NCBI GenBank assembly: GCA_034423575.1
Contig: DAOUIF010000036.1
Location: 1-64,000 of the forward strand
Length of the DNA: 64,000 nt
Direction: 5' to 3'
DNA from: Bin87 sp034423575
Lineage (GTDB): Bacteria; Chloroflexota; Dehalococcoidia; Lucifugimonadales; UBA3495
Shown here piece after piece: positions 7,586-15,307 of this stretch; position 1 is the first letter of the stretch, and every line of letters begins with the position of its first letter. Position numbers and translations under genes: made by a program. Below the pieces are notes generated by a model that had not been told where the DNA came from, did no database searches, and saw only the letters and a list, made by a program, of their open reading frames with translations.

Positions 7586-8830
7586 CTACCCCATCGGGTT
7601 CACATCCGGCATTCCCAGTCGGAACTGGCCGAGGTTGTCGTAGGCGCTGGTGTTGACCATGAAATGCTGGGCGGCCGCGTTGATGTCGCGCATGCAGCGT
7701 TGCAGCACGCGGTCGTTGTAGATGGCGTTGCCGCCGCCGTAGCGAAAAGCCGTGGTGGCCACCCGGCACGCCACGTCGGTTGCGTAGGCGCAGGCTCCGC
7801 GCAGACGCAGCTGACGCTCGAGATCCGGTCGTTTTCCGCGCAGGCAAAACTCCCATGCGTCCTCGATGGCCTCGCGACACAGGGCGCGGGCAGCGCGGAG
7901 CTCCTGGTCGCAACGACCGAGATCGTGCTGCAACGCGCCGCGCTGGGAAATGGTGGAGGTTAGGTAGCCGCGGCTGTAGGACCCCGCTTGCGCCGCGATC
8001 TCATCCAGCGCGCGTCGCGCCACTCCCAGAGCGAACGCAGCGTGGTCGGGCGTGACGAAACCCGGACGGCCCAGCCAGAACTGCGGCCCGCCCCGGCGCG
8101 GGTCTGTCGTGATGAGGTCGAAGGCCAATTCTTCAGGTACGAAATGGTCTTCGAGCACGAAGTCGCGGCTGCCCGTGCCCTTGAGACCCATCACCTGCCA
8201 ATTGTCCACAAACTGCACCGCCGCAATCGGCGCGGCCATCACCATGTGCTCGGGACCTGGCGTGTCGTCGCGGACTATGCGGAACCCGGCCAAGAGCCAG
8301 GAGGAATGAGCCGAGCCACTGGCGAAGGGCCACTGACCGCCGACCCGCCAGCCACCGTCCACGGGGGTCGCAACTCCGCGCGGAATCAATGCGCCGGAAG
8401 CGATTGGCATACCGCGCCCGACGAATACGCGCTTTACTCCCGCGTCCGGGAGAAAGGCACCCAGGAACGCGGCGCTGGTGCTGTTGATGAACGCGCACCA
8501 ACCGGCAGACGGGTTGACGTACGAAAGTTCGTCGCATAGCTCGAGGTAGAGAAGCGGGTCGACCTCCGGACCGCCCATTTCCCGCGGCACTTTCAACGAC
8601 AGCAGACCTTCCCGGTACAGCGCCACCACCGACGGCCATGAAAGCGTCTCGCCGGCGTCGTTCTCCTCGGCGTCCGCCTCCAGGATGGGACGTATCCGCG
8701 CGATGGCGTCCAGCAAAAGGCGGCGCAACGCCTCTCGTTCGGTGGGCAATTGGGGTATGCCCACGGCTTCGAGGCCGGCTACATCAAAGGGAGTGATCGT
8801 CCCGGCGGAGTCCGTTGCGGCTATTGTCAT
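7586..8830 (-). CDS. acyl-CoA dehydrogenase-fold flavoprotein (HsaA/HpaB-like oxidase)
   Basis: 414 residues. The acyl-CoA dehydrogenase layout is clear: an N-terminal helical domain (LYREGLLSLKVPREMGGPE), a middle beta domain (GGWRVGGQWPFASGSAHSSW, then WQVMGLKGTGSRDF), and a C-terminal four-helix domain ending RYGGGNAIYNDRVLQRCMRD. The last segment and SAGW resemble the group that includes flavin-dependent hydroxylases such as HsaA and DszC rather than classical beta-oxidation enzymes. Cytoplasmic FMN/FAD enzyme; substrate unknown. A partner flavin reductase is not adjacent. Confidence 0.8.
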   Translation of the reverse strand: MTIAATDSAGTITPFDVAGLEAVGIPQLPTEREALRRLLLDAIARIRPILEADAEENDAGETLSWPSVVALYREGLLSLKVPREMGGPEVDPLLYLELCDELSYVNPSAGWCAFINSTSAAFLGAFLPDAGVKRVFVGRGMPIASGALIPRGVATPVDGGWRVGGQWPFASGSAHSSWLLAGFRIVRDDTPGPEHMVMAAPIAAVQFVDNWQVMGLKGTGSRDFVLEDHFVPEELAFDLITTDPRRGGPQFWLGRPGFVTPDHAAFALGVARRALDEIAAQAGSYSRGYLTSTISQRGALQHDLGRCDQELRAARALCREAIEDAWEFCLRGKRPDLERQLRLRGACAYATDVACRVATTAFRYGGGNAIYNDRVLQRCMRDINAAAQHFMVNTSAYDNLGQFRLGMPDVNPMG

Positions 8831-8880
8831 GCGGTCAGATCCGGGCCGGCGGTTGTGCTATGTTAGACTTCGCCTGCCGC

Positions 8881-10020
8881 TCAGGCGTGGGCGGGGGTCT
8901 TTTCAATCTCCTCCATCAGGGCGGTGAGCATCTCCGCTTCGGGAACGACGCGGATTTTTTCGCCCTTTCGGAAAATGATTGCGCGGCCCGCGCCAGCAGC
9001 GATGCCCACGTCGGCGTCCTTGGCCTCCCCGGGACCGTTCACCTCGCAGCCCATGACCGCGACCTTGATGTTCTTGTCGGTCTTCTTGAGCAGGTCGTCG
9101 ACGTCGTTGGCCAGCTTGCGTATATCCACGTCGGCCCGGCCGCAGCTGGGGCAGGCCACCATGGTCGTCCCCTTGTCCCGCAGGTTCAGCGATTTCAGGA
9201 TTTCGTACCCCGCGATCACTTCTTCGACACTGTCGTCGCTCAGCGACACGCGGATCGTGTCGCCGATGCCTTCGTACAACAGCACGCCCAAACCCACGGC
9301 GGTGCGGATGGAGCCGGACTTGGCGGTTCCCGCCTCCGTGATTCCCAGGTGCAGGGGGTAGGGCACCATTTCGCCGAGACGACGGTAGGCTTCGACGGTT
9401 GTCGGCACGTCGAATGCCTTCATGGAGATTTTGATCTGGTCGAAGTCCTGCTCCTCGAGGAGACTCACCTCCCACAGCGCGGTGGCAACCATGTGGTCCA
9501 CGATGCTGTAGGCGCCGGCCTGGGCCTCTCCGGCTTTGGGCAGACGGTTGACCAGGTCCATGTGTCGCGAGAACCCGCGCGTCCGGCCGATGCCGCCCAC
9601 AGGGGGCAGGCTGCCGAAATTCACGCCGATGCGAATGGGAATGTCGTGCTCCTTGGCTGCAGCGACCACCTGCCGCACCTGGTCCTCGTTGCGCAGGTTA
9701 CCGGGGTTGAGGCGCAAGCAGTCAATGCCGCCGGCCGCGCATTCCAAAGCCAATTGATAGTGAAAATGGATGTCGGCGATCAGCGGTATCCGGATCTGTT
9801 TTTTGATCTCCGCCATGGCCTTGGCGGCTTCCATATCAGGCACCGCGGAGCGGATGATCTCGCAGCCGGCCTCTTCAAGTTCGTGGATCTGCCGGACGGT
9901 GGCTTGGACATCGCGGGTATCCGTCTTGGTCATGGATTGAACGGTGATGTCGGCGTCCCCGCCGACCTTGACTCCGCCGACGTAAACCGGTTTGGTTACC
10001 CTGCGCTGGTTAACAGCCAT
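8881..10020 (-). CDS. ispG: 4-hydroxy-3-methylbut-2-en-1-yl diphosphate synthase
   Basis: 379 residues from the ATG at 10020; an in-frame start at 10089 would add an unrelated extension. It begins MAVNQRRVTKPVYVGGVKVG and contains ITVQSMTKTDTRD, the TIM-barrel segment IPLIADIHFHYQLAL, LRLNPGN, and the Fe-S domain with CPSCGRADVD and GCEVNGPGEAKDADVG, whose cysteines bind the 4Fe-4S cluster. It makes HMBPP in the methylerythritol phosphate isoprenoid pathway. Transcribed as a single gene, divergent from xdhC. Confidence 0.97.
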   Translation of the reverse strand: MAVNQRRVTKPVYVGGVKVGGDADITVQSMTKTDTRDVQATVRQIHELEEAGCEIIRSAVPDMEAAKAMAEIKKQIRIPLIADIHFHYQLALECAAGGIDCLRLNPGNLRNEDQVRQVVAAAKEHDIPIRIGVNFGSLPPVGGIGRTRGFSRHMDLVNRLPKAGEAQAGAYSIVDHMVATALWEVSLLEEQDFDQIKISMKAFDVPTTVEAYRRLGEMVPYPLHLGITEAGTAKSGSIRTAVGLGVLLYEGIGDTIRVSLSDDSVEEVIAGYEILKSLNLRDKGTTMVACPSCGRADVDIRKLANDVDDLLKKTDKNIKVAVMGCEVNGPGEAKDADVGIAAGAGRAIIFRKGEKIRVVPEAEMLTALMEEIEKTPAHA

Positions 10021-10207
10021 CTTCGTCACCGCCGTTAGCGAAAAGAGGTGTGGCGAACTCGAAAACCCGGACTTATGTCTGCCAATCATACACGATAGCC
10101 CGACGCAGGTGCCACCGTGCGGCCGCTGCCCACAGGAGCGGAACGGTTAGCTCGCGGGTTGTATTCCACCCTAAATCCCCACACGAGCCACTCGGCAACC
10201 AGCTATA

Positions 10208-10241
10208 TTGACATCAGCGACACAAGTGGTTGCTGTATAAT
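10208..10241 (+). promoter_or_regulatory. possible promoter upstream of xdhC
   Basis: A consensus -10 TATAAT (10236-10241) preceded by TTGACA (10208-10213), but with a 22-bp spacer, longer than usual. The -10 box could work with another -35. About 85 bases separate it from the GTG at 10332. Confidence 0.3.
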
Positions 10242-10331
10242 GTGGCAATCAACTCCATACCGGAACGATGGTGTTTTCCGGCGTGGTTCGGCGTACTAAC
10301 CGGACAGATTCGGGGTCAGGCAGGGGGAAGC

Positions 10332-11468
10332 GTGCGCGACGTTATTCAAGAAGCGGTAAATCAATTGGAATCGGGCAATCCCTGCGTGCTGGCAACGGTG
10401 GTGCGCACCAAGGGATCCACTCCCCAGAAGTCTGGCGCGATGCTCCTGGTGCGCGACGACGGCACCGCCGTCGGCACTCTTGGCGGTGGCTGCGTAGAAG
10501 GTGACATCTGGTTCGCGGCACGCGAGATACTGCGCAACCAGGGAGGGCCGGAGTTCAAGGACTACTACCTCAACGAGGACATCGCGGCCCGCGACGGCCT
10601 GGTTTGCGGCGGCACGATGTACTTTTACCTGGAACCCTTCTGGGATACCGACGATTTCACCGACATCGGCCAAGAGGTGCTTGGTGCCTACGACGGGGCC
10701 GAACCGGCGGCGTTGGCAACGGTGGTCCGATCCGAGGGAAATACGGCGCGTCTCGGAGCGAAGTTGCTGCTGCGCTCCGACGGGTCCATCGCCGGCGGTA
10801 TCGGAACGGCCGAGCTGGATGAAATCGCGCTGGAAGCCGCCGGCCGTGTTGCCGCCGTCGGCGCCAACGAATCGGTGACCATTGACGATCAGACGGAACT
10901 GTTCATCGAGGGCTTCACCACGCCGCCCACGCTGGTGATGGTGGGCGGCGGACACGTAGGCAAGGCCACGGCCGACCTGGCGCACCAGTTGGGCTACCGG
11001 GTGTACATCATCGACGACCGCGAAGATTTCTCTAACCCCCAACGTTTCCCCTACGCTGAGGAGACTATCGTTACGCCCTACACAAACTGGGCCGATCATC
11101 TGGACATTAACGTCAACAGCTTCATCGTAGTGGCGTCACGGGGCCACTGGTTCGACGACGTCGCGCTCGAATCGGCTTTGACCACCAAGGCGCGATACAT
11201 CGGGCTGTTGGGCAGCCGGCGCAAGACGCTGATGATCTACCAGCGCTTGTTGCAGGAAGGAGTGCCACGTGAACGGCTGGCGGAAGTACGCGCGCCCATC
11301 GGCCTGGACATCGGCGCCCTGGAGCCGGAAGAGCTGGCCGTGAGCATCATGTCCGAGATCATCATGGCCCGTCGCGGCGGCAAGGGCAGCCCGATGACCA
11401 TGGACGACTGGTACCTGGAACGGGCCGAACGGCGAGCCAACCGGGCGATGGAGGCCACGGCGGACTGA
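10332..11468 (+). CDS. XdhC/CoxI-family molybdenum hydroxylase maturation protein
   Basis: 378 residues from GTG 10332, preceded by AGGGGGAA; the longer frame from 10230 would run through the promoter region. The N-terminal XdhC domain has VLATVVRTKGSTPQKSGA and GTLGGGCVEGD. The C-terminal Rossmann domain has VMVGGGHVGKATADLA near residue 205 and YIIDDREDFSNPQRFP. XdhC binds molybdopterin cofactor and helps sulfurate and insert it into xanthine-dehydrogenase-family enzymes. The likely client is the CoxSLM-type enzyme at 31606-35396; mocA follows on the same strand. Confidence 0.88.
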   Translation: MRDVIQEAVNQLESGNPCVLATVVRTKGSTPQKSGAMLLVRDDGTAVGTLGGGCVEGDIWFAAREILRNQGGPEFKDYYLNEDIAARDGLVCGGTMYFYLEPFWDTDDFTDIGQEVLGAYDGAEPAALATVVRSEGNTARLGAKLLLRSDGSIAGGIGTAELDEIALEAAGRVAAVGANESVTIDDQTELFIEGFTTPPTLVMVGGGHVGKATADLAHQLGYRVYIIDDREDFSNPQRFPYAEETIVTPYTNWADHLDINVNSFIVVASRGHWFDDVALESALTTKARYIGLLGSRRKTLMIYQRLLQEGVPRERLAEVRAPIGLDIGALEPEELAVSIMSEIIMARRGGKGSPMTMDDWYLERAERRANRAMEATAD

Positions 11469-11636
11469 TAATCCAACCCTGCGGCCGTTTCCCAGGCCGA
11501 TATTCGCCGGTTTTACGGTATCGCGACCCGGGCAGCTTACGGCGCCGCCCGAATACGGTGACCGGCATGAGCGGCACCGGGTACTACATACTACCCGCCA
11601 GGGCTTTTTCGATTTCGCTCTCCGGGCGAACCGAGC

Positions 11637-12281
11637 ATGACTGATACGTCGCCTTCAACTTCGGCGATTCTCCTCGCGGCCGGGGTTTCCCGACGTATGG
11701 GGACGTTGAAAGCGTTGCTGGACTGGCAGGGTCGTCTCCTGATCATCCACCAGATCGTTTCATTGCGCGAGGCCGGGGCGGACGAGGTGATTGTCGTCCT
11801 GGGGCACCGGTCCGACGAGTTGCAGGCCAGGATCGGCGTCAACCGCGACGTGTACGAACTCGGGCGGGTGCGGTGCGTGATCAACGAGGATTACGCCCAG
11901 GGCAAAACGACATCCATCAAGACTGGCCTGTGGGCCCTCGGTCCCTCCGCCGAGCCCGACGGTGCCATCCTGATGCTGAACGTGGACCAGCCGCGCTCCG
12001 CTGGGATCATCAGGCAAACGCTGGCGGCCCATCGGAATGGTGGTAGGAACCTCATCACGATTCCCACCTACCAGGGCAAGGGCGGTCACCCCATTGTCGT
12101 GAGCCGTCAGCTATACAGCGAGCTAATCGCCATCGACGAGCAGACCCAGGGCATGAGGGCGGTCACGGAAAGACATCGCGATTCCACGCAGCGAATTGAG
12201 TTGGGCGCCGCCGAGTTGCTCTGGGACGTCAACACGCCGGAACAGTACCAAGCCGCACTGAGAGAATCCGGAGCCGGATAG
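11637..12281 (+). CDS. mocA: MobA-like NTP transferase (probable molybdopterin cytidylyltransferase)
   Basis: 214 residues. The nucleotidyltransferase loop LLAAGVSRRMGTLKALLDW is at residues 12-30, followed by NEDYAQGKTTSIKTG, MLNVDQPR and KGGHPIV. This pattern fits MocA, which converts Mo-molybdopterin to its cytosine dinucleotide form for CoxL/xanthine-dehydrogenase-type enzymes; MobA or purine-related homologues are less likely given the xdhC neighbour. ATG at 11637 is 168 bases after xdhC, same strand. Only a weak ribosome site is seen. Confidence 0.78.
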   Translation: MTDTSPSTSAILLAAGVSRRMGTLKALLDWQGRLLIIHQIVSLREAGADEVIVVLGHRSDELQARIGVNRDVYELGRVRCVINEDYAQGKTTSIKTGLWALGPSAEPDGAILMLNVDQPRSAGIIRQTLAAHRNGGRNLITIPTYQGKGGHPIVVSRQLYSELIAIDEQTQGMRAVTERHRDSTQRIELGAAELLWDVNTPEQYQAALRESGAG

Positions 12282-12320
12282 CAGAGATTCCAAGGGTCTG
12301 GCCAGTTTCGGATCAGTTCA

Positions 12321-12360
12321 CAAATAAACCGGGACCCGATAAACAGTCCAGGCCCCGGTT
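12321..12360 (-). terminator. rho-independent terminator of the orphan minus-strand transcript
   Basis: Stem AACCGGG / CCCGGTT (12327-12333 with 12354-12360). On the minus strand it is followed by TTTATTTG. It may also act on the plus strand for mocA, although the T-run there is separated from the stem. Confidence 0.55.
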
Positions 12361-12419
12361 ACTGGTTTTCCCTTCGTCCCGCCGCCAAGGATGCGCCGGG
12401 TTGACGGGTCTTGACCCTG

Positions 12420-12443
12420 TCAGCGGCCACCCAGCATCGTCAT
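12420..12443 (-). CDS. 7-residue mini-ORF overlapping the leader peptide stop
   Basis: ATG ACG ATG CTG GGT GGC CGC TGA, encoding MTMLGGR. Its ATG overlaps the TGA of the upstream 25-codon frame (ATGA), the arrangement of translational coupling. Possible second leader element; coding status is uncertain. Confidence 0.25.
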   Translation of the reverse strand: MTMLGGR

Positions 12444-12517
12444 GCCGCCGCGGCTCCGCCAACAGGGCTGTTACAGGGGAAATGCCAGCTATGGTTCAGC
12501 ACTATTAGCGTGACCAC
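12440..12517 (-). CDS. putative 25-residue leader peptide
   Basis: GTG start at 12517 with AGGAGG (12524-12529) six bases upstream. It begins VVTLIVLNHSWHFPCNS and ends in four Ala. It lies 80-90 bases downstream of a consensus-like promoter and ahead of a terminator hairpin, so translation could influence the RNA fold. No homologue is recognised; Val/Leu/Ile-rich at the start. Confidence 0.4.
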   Translation of the reverse strand: MVTLIVLNHSWHFPCNSPVGGAAAA

Positions 12518-12601
12518 TTCTAACCTCCTGTTTTGACGATGGTCTGGCCATCGGGTTTTCGGCGGGTGGGAGTTCCCTACACCCCCAGCACCTTGAATAC
12601 A

Positions 12602-12630
12602 TAGTATATCGGGTTCTGATGCTTGTCAAC
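12602..12630 (-). promoter_or_regulatory. strong sigma70-like promoter of the orphan minus-strand transcript
   Basis: TTGACA (complement of 12625-12630), exact consensus -35, a 17-bp spacer and TACTAT (complement of 12602-12607). It fires away from the LLM monooxygenase gene and toward mocA. Confidence 0.6.
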
Positions 12631-12725
12631 CCCAAATCGAATAATTGATATCGAAGTTTCATCGTATCAACGCAACGGCGGCCAGATGGTTTAAACTACG
12701 CGAAAATGGCTTTGACATTGGAGAA

Positions 12726-13934
12726 ATGGCAGGAATGAGCTCAGCCGACAGCAACGGAACCGCCGCGCAACGGCCGGCACCCAGCGTTTACGGCGAGGAC
12801 GGAGTGACCATCATCGGCATGATCGGCGTGGTGCGCGAGTCCGAGGCAAACCGGGGCGCAACGTTGAGCCTGTTCGGCGGTGGGATCAACCCGGGCGCGG
12901 AAGTTCCTTCCGGCGTGGACCCGGACTACATCCTGGACTTCGCCCGTACCCACGAGGACGCCGGCTTCAACATGGTGCTGACCGGCTATTCCTCGTCCAC
13001 TCCGGACGGGTTCGAGGTCGCCGGATACGCAGCGGCGCACACCGAGCGCCTGGGTTACTTGATCGCGCACCGCCCCGGGTTCGTGGCGCCGACACTCGCG
13101 GCCAGGAAGACCGCCACCCTGGACCAACTCACTAACGGGCGCATCGCCCTGCACATAATTACCGGGGGCAACGACGTCGAGCAGCGGCAGGACGGCGACT
13201 GGCTGGATCACGACTCGCGATATCGACGCACCGACGAGTACTTGGACATCATGCGACGCATCTGGACGGAGACGGAGCCATTCGATCACGATGGCGAATT
13301 CTACCGCCTGCAGGCGGCCTTCAGCCAAGCCCGGTGCCGGCAGCGTCCTCATGTGCCGCTGTTCTTCGGTGGGGCTTCAGGGGCGGCACTGGATGCTGCC
13401 AGCCGTCGCGCCGACCTTTTCGCGCTGTGGGGAGAGCCGAGAGCGTCTATCGCCGAACGCATCGCTGACGTACGTCGGCGGGTTATTGCGGCCGGTCGCG
13501 ATGCGGCAGAGATGCGATTCAGCCTGTCGGCGCGACCCATCCTCGCGGAAACCGAGGAAAAGGCCTGGCAGCGGGCAGAGGAAATCCTGGCCCGAGTGCG
13601 GCAGGCCACGGCGGGACGTATCACGCCAGGCATCCCCACCCGGCCGCAATCCGAGGGCGCTTGGCGGCTGCTACGTTTCGCGGCCGAAGGAAACGTCTAC
13701 GACGAGCGGCTCTGGATGCCAATTGCGGCGGCCAGCGGTGCGTCGGGAAGCACCACGTGCCTGGTGGGCACGCCGCAGCAGGTGGCTGACGCCCTGCTGG
13801 CCTACTACGACCTGGGATGCAGCGCATTCATCATTCGTGGGTTCGATCCACTGGCGGACGCAGCCGATTACGGCAGGGAATTGATACCGCTAGTGCGGGA
13901 AGGCGTCGCCCAACGGCGCCAGACCGCCGTGTGA
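12726..13934 (+). CDS. LLM-class flavin-dependent monooxygenase (SsuD-like)
   Basis: 402 residues from ATG 12726; the frame is open from 12645, but that stretch overlaps the divergent promoter region. Luciferase-like TIM barrel: DYILDFARTHEDAGFNMVLTGY, LIAHRPGFVAPTLAARKTATLDQ, GRIALHIITGGNDVEQ and RRTDEYLDIMRRIWTE match the alkanesulfonate monooxygenase branch. Such enzymes use FMNH2 and O2 to cleave C-S bonds or oxidise other carbon substrates; the real substrate is unknown and no SsuE-type reductase is adjacent. LLM family expansions are known from SAR202-type Chloroflexota. Confidence 0.88.
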   Translation: MAGMSSADSNGTAAQRPAPSVYGEDGVTIIGMIGVVRESEANRGATLSLFGGGINPGAEVPSGVDPDYILDFARTHEDAGFNMVLTGYSSSTPDGFEVAGYAAAHTERLGYLIAHRPGFVAPTLAARKTATLDQLTNGRIALHIITGGNDVEQRQDGDWLDHDSRYRRTDEYLDIMRRIWTETEPFDHDGEFYRLQAAFSQARCRQRPHVPLFFGGASGAALDAASRRADLFALWGEPRASIAERIADVRRRVIAAGRDAAEMRFSLSARPILAETEEKAWQRAEEILARVRQATAGRITPGIPTRPQSEGAWRLLRFAAEGNVYDERLWMPIAAASGASGSTTCLVGTPQQVADALLAYYDLGCSAFIIRGFDPLADAADYGRELIPLVREGVAQRRQTAV

Positions 13935-14028
13935 GGTCGTATTTGCTCCTTCAAGCGTCCCGAAACCGGGAACTGTCGACGTCCGTATCTGATACCATAC
14001 ACCCTACCGCAGTATCGGGAGGCCGTAT

Positions 14029-15240
14029 ATGGTCGATTACGCATCCCTCTTTTCCATCAATCTGCCCCGCTCAGTGGCCTCTCCGCCCGGATCGGACGCG
14101 TCGGTAAGGTACGTATTCTCGATTACCAACGCGGTGCCGGAGGTGGTCGACGCTGACCAATACCTGGCCGCCATCCGGACTGGACTGGAAACCAACGGTG
14201 GAGCGTCGCTGGCAGGCTATCCGCCCCCGGGCGGCCACGTGGGACTGAGGGAAATGATCGCGGAGCGCCTGGCAGCCAACCGCGGTTATCAGGTCTCCCC
14301 CAACGATGTGTTCATCTCGGACGGGGCTGGCGGCGCCATCGCCATCGTCCTGGAATCCTTCATCAACCCGGGCGACGCCGTCCTGGTGGAGGAATTCACC
14401 TATATGGGCAGCCTGCGCATGATGATGGAACGCGGCGCGGAGCCGGTCCATGTCCCTTGCGATGGCGATGGAATGTTGCCTGACGCCCTGGAAGACGCCC
14501 TGGCATCGCTGGAAAGCGCGGGGCGACGGGCCAAATTCGTGTGGACGATACCGGTGTACCAGAACCCCCTGGGTTTCACTGTGCCCGAGGCACGGCGTCG
14601 GGAGATTCTGGAGGTTGCCCAGAAGTACGGCGTTCCGGTGATGGAAAACGAGTCCTACGCCGACTTCCGCATCGACGGCGACCCGTTGCCGCGAGCCATG
14701 TCCGGCATCAGCGATCAGGGCGACGTGTTCTACGTTTCGTCATTCACCAAGCTTCTGGGATGCGGGCTTCGGGTCGGGTTCGGCGTGCTCCCGCCGGGGG
14801 TCAAAGACGCGCTGCCGCAGGTCAACGCGGAGAACCTGCCGCGCCGGAGTGTGAGCCACCTCGCTACCACCATGGTCTACGAATATATGCGGGCGCACGA
14901 GGCGGAGCATATCGAGGCCGTCCGGCGAGCGCTCCTGGCGAGGCGCGATGCGATGATCGGAGCGCTGGAGGACAACTTCCCGTCCTTCTGCGAATGGACC
15001 CATCCCCACGGCGGCATGATGATGTTCGTGAAGCTGCCAGAAAACGCCGATACCTGGTCGACGCTGGCCAAGGCCACCGCGCGCGACGTCAAATACAATC
15101 CGGGTGGCATGTTCCGGTCGGATCGCGGGCGCAACAACCACCTGCGCCTCACCTACAGTCACAACTCGCCCGACGAAATACGGGATGGAGTGGCTCGGCT
15201 GGCGGAGCTCTTCCGGGAGGAAGGATATTTCGAGGGCTGA
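14029..15240 (+). CDS. PLP-dependent aminotransferase (class I/II, MocR/2-aminoadipate-like)
   Basis: 403 residues, fold-type I. SLAGYPPPGGHVGLREMIAERL, DVFISDGAGGAIAIVLESFINPGDAV and WTIPVYQNPLGFTVPEARRR are the usual cofactor and substrate segments. The PLP-lysine lies in VSSFTKLLGCGLRVGF near residue 243. HLRLTYSHNSPDEI near the end holds the carboxylate-binding Arg. It resembles 2-aminoadipate and valine-pyruvate-type enzymes, without a DNA-binding domain. GGGAGG ahead of ATG 14029 is a good ribosome site. It precedes the formate-dehydrogenase-like gene by 67 bases on the same strand. Confidence 0.87.
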   Translation: MVDYASLFSINLPRSVASPPGSDASVRYVFSITNAVPEVVDADQYLAAIRTGLETNGGASLAGYPPPGGHVGLREMIAERLAANRGYQVSPNDVFISDGAGGAIAIVLESFINPGDAVLVEEFTYMGSLRMMMERGAEPVHVPCDGDGMLPDALEDALASLESAGRRAKFVWTIPVYQNPLGFTVPEARRREILEVAQKYGVPVMENESYADFRIDGDPLPRAMSGISDQGDVFYVSSFTKLLGCGLRVGFGVLPPGVKDALPQVNAENLPRRSVSHLATTMVYEYMRAHEAEHIEAVRRALLARRDAMIGALEDNFPSFCEWTHPHGGMMMFVKLPENADTWSTLAKATARDVKYNPGGMFRSDRGRNNHLRLTYSHNSPDEIRDGVARLAELFREEGYFEG

Positions 15241-15307
15241 TCTGCGTTCGAATATAGCCGTCCGCATACAACAATCTCTCCAACATAGGCAAGCCGGGGG
15301 TGCTGCG

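Larger units (their letters stand above)
12321..12595 (-). ncRNA. candidate orphan small RNA or leader-attenuator transcript
   Basis: A minus-strand unit of about 275 bases bounded by a strong promoter (12602-12630) and a terminator (12321-12360), with no annotated gene between. It contains a 25-codon reading frame with a good ribosome site (12440-12517), an overlapping 7-codon frame, a strong hairpin GAC-A-GGGTC/GACCC-GTC (12403-12421) and then the terminator. The order leader peptide, hairpin, terminator is that of an attenuator, but no structural gene lies downstream on this strand; read-through would be antisense to mocA and xdhC. No match to SRP, tmRNA, RNase P or 6S motifs was recognised. 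Confidence 0.45.

Noticed and set aside
12420..12450. T-box antiterminator (GGGTGG...CCGC)
   Set aside because: The conserved T-box bulge sequence GGTGGNACCGCG is not intact, no specifier stem was found, and no synthetase or amino-acid gene follows.
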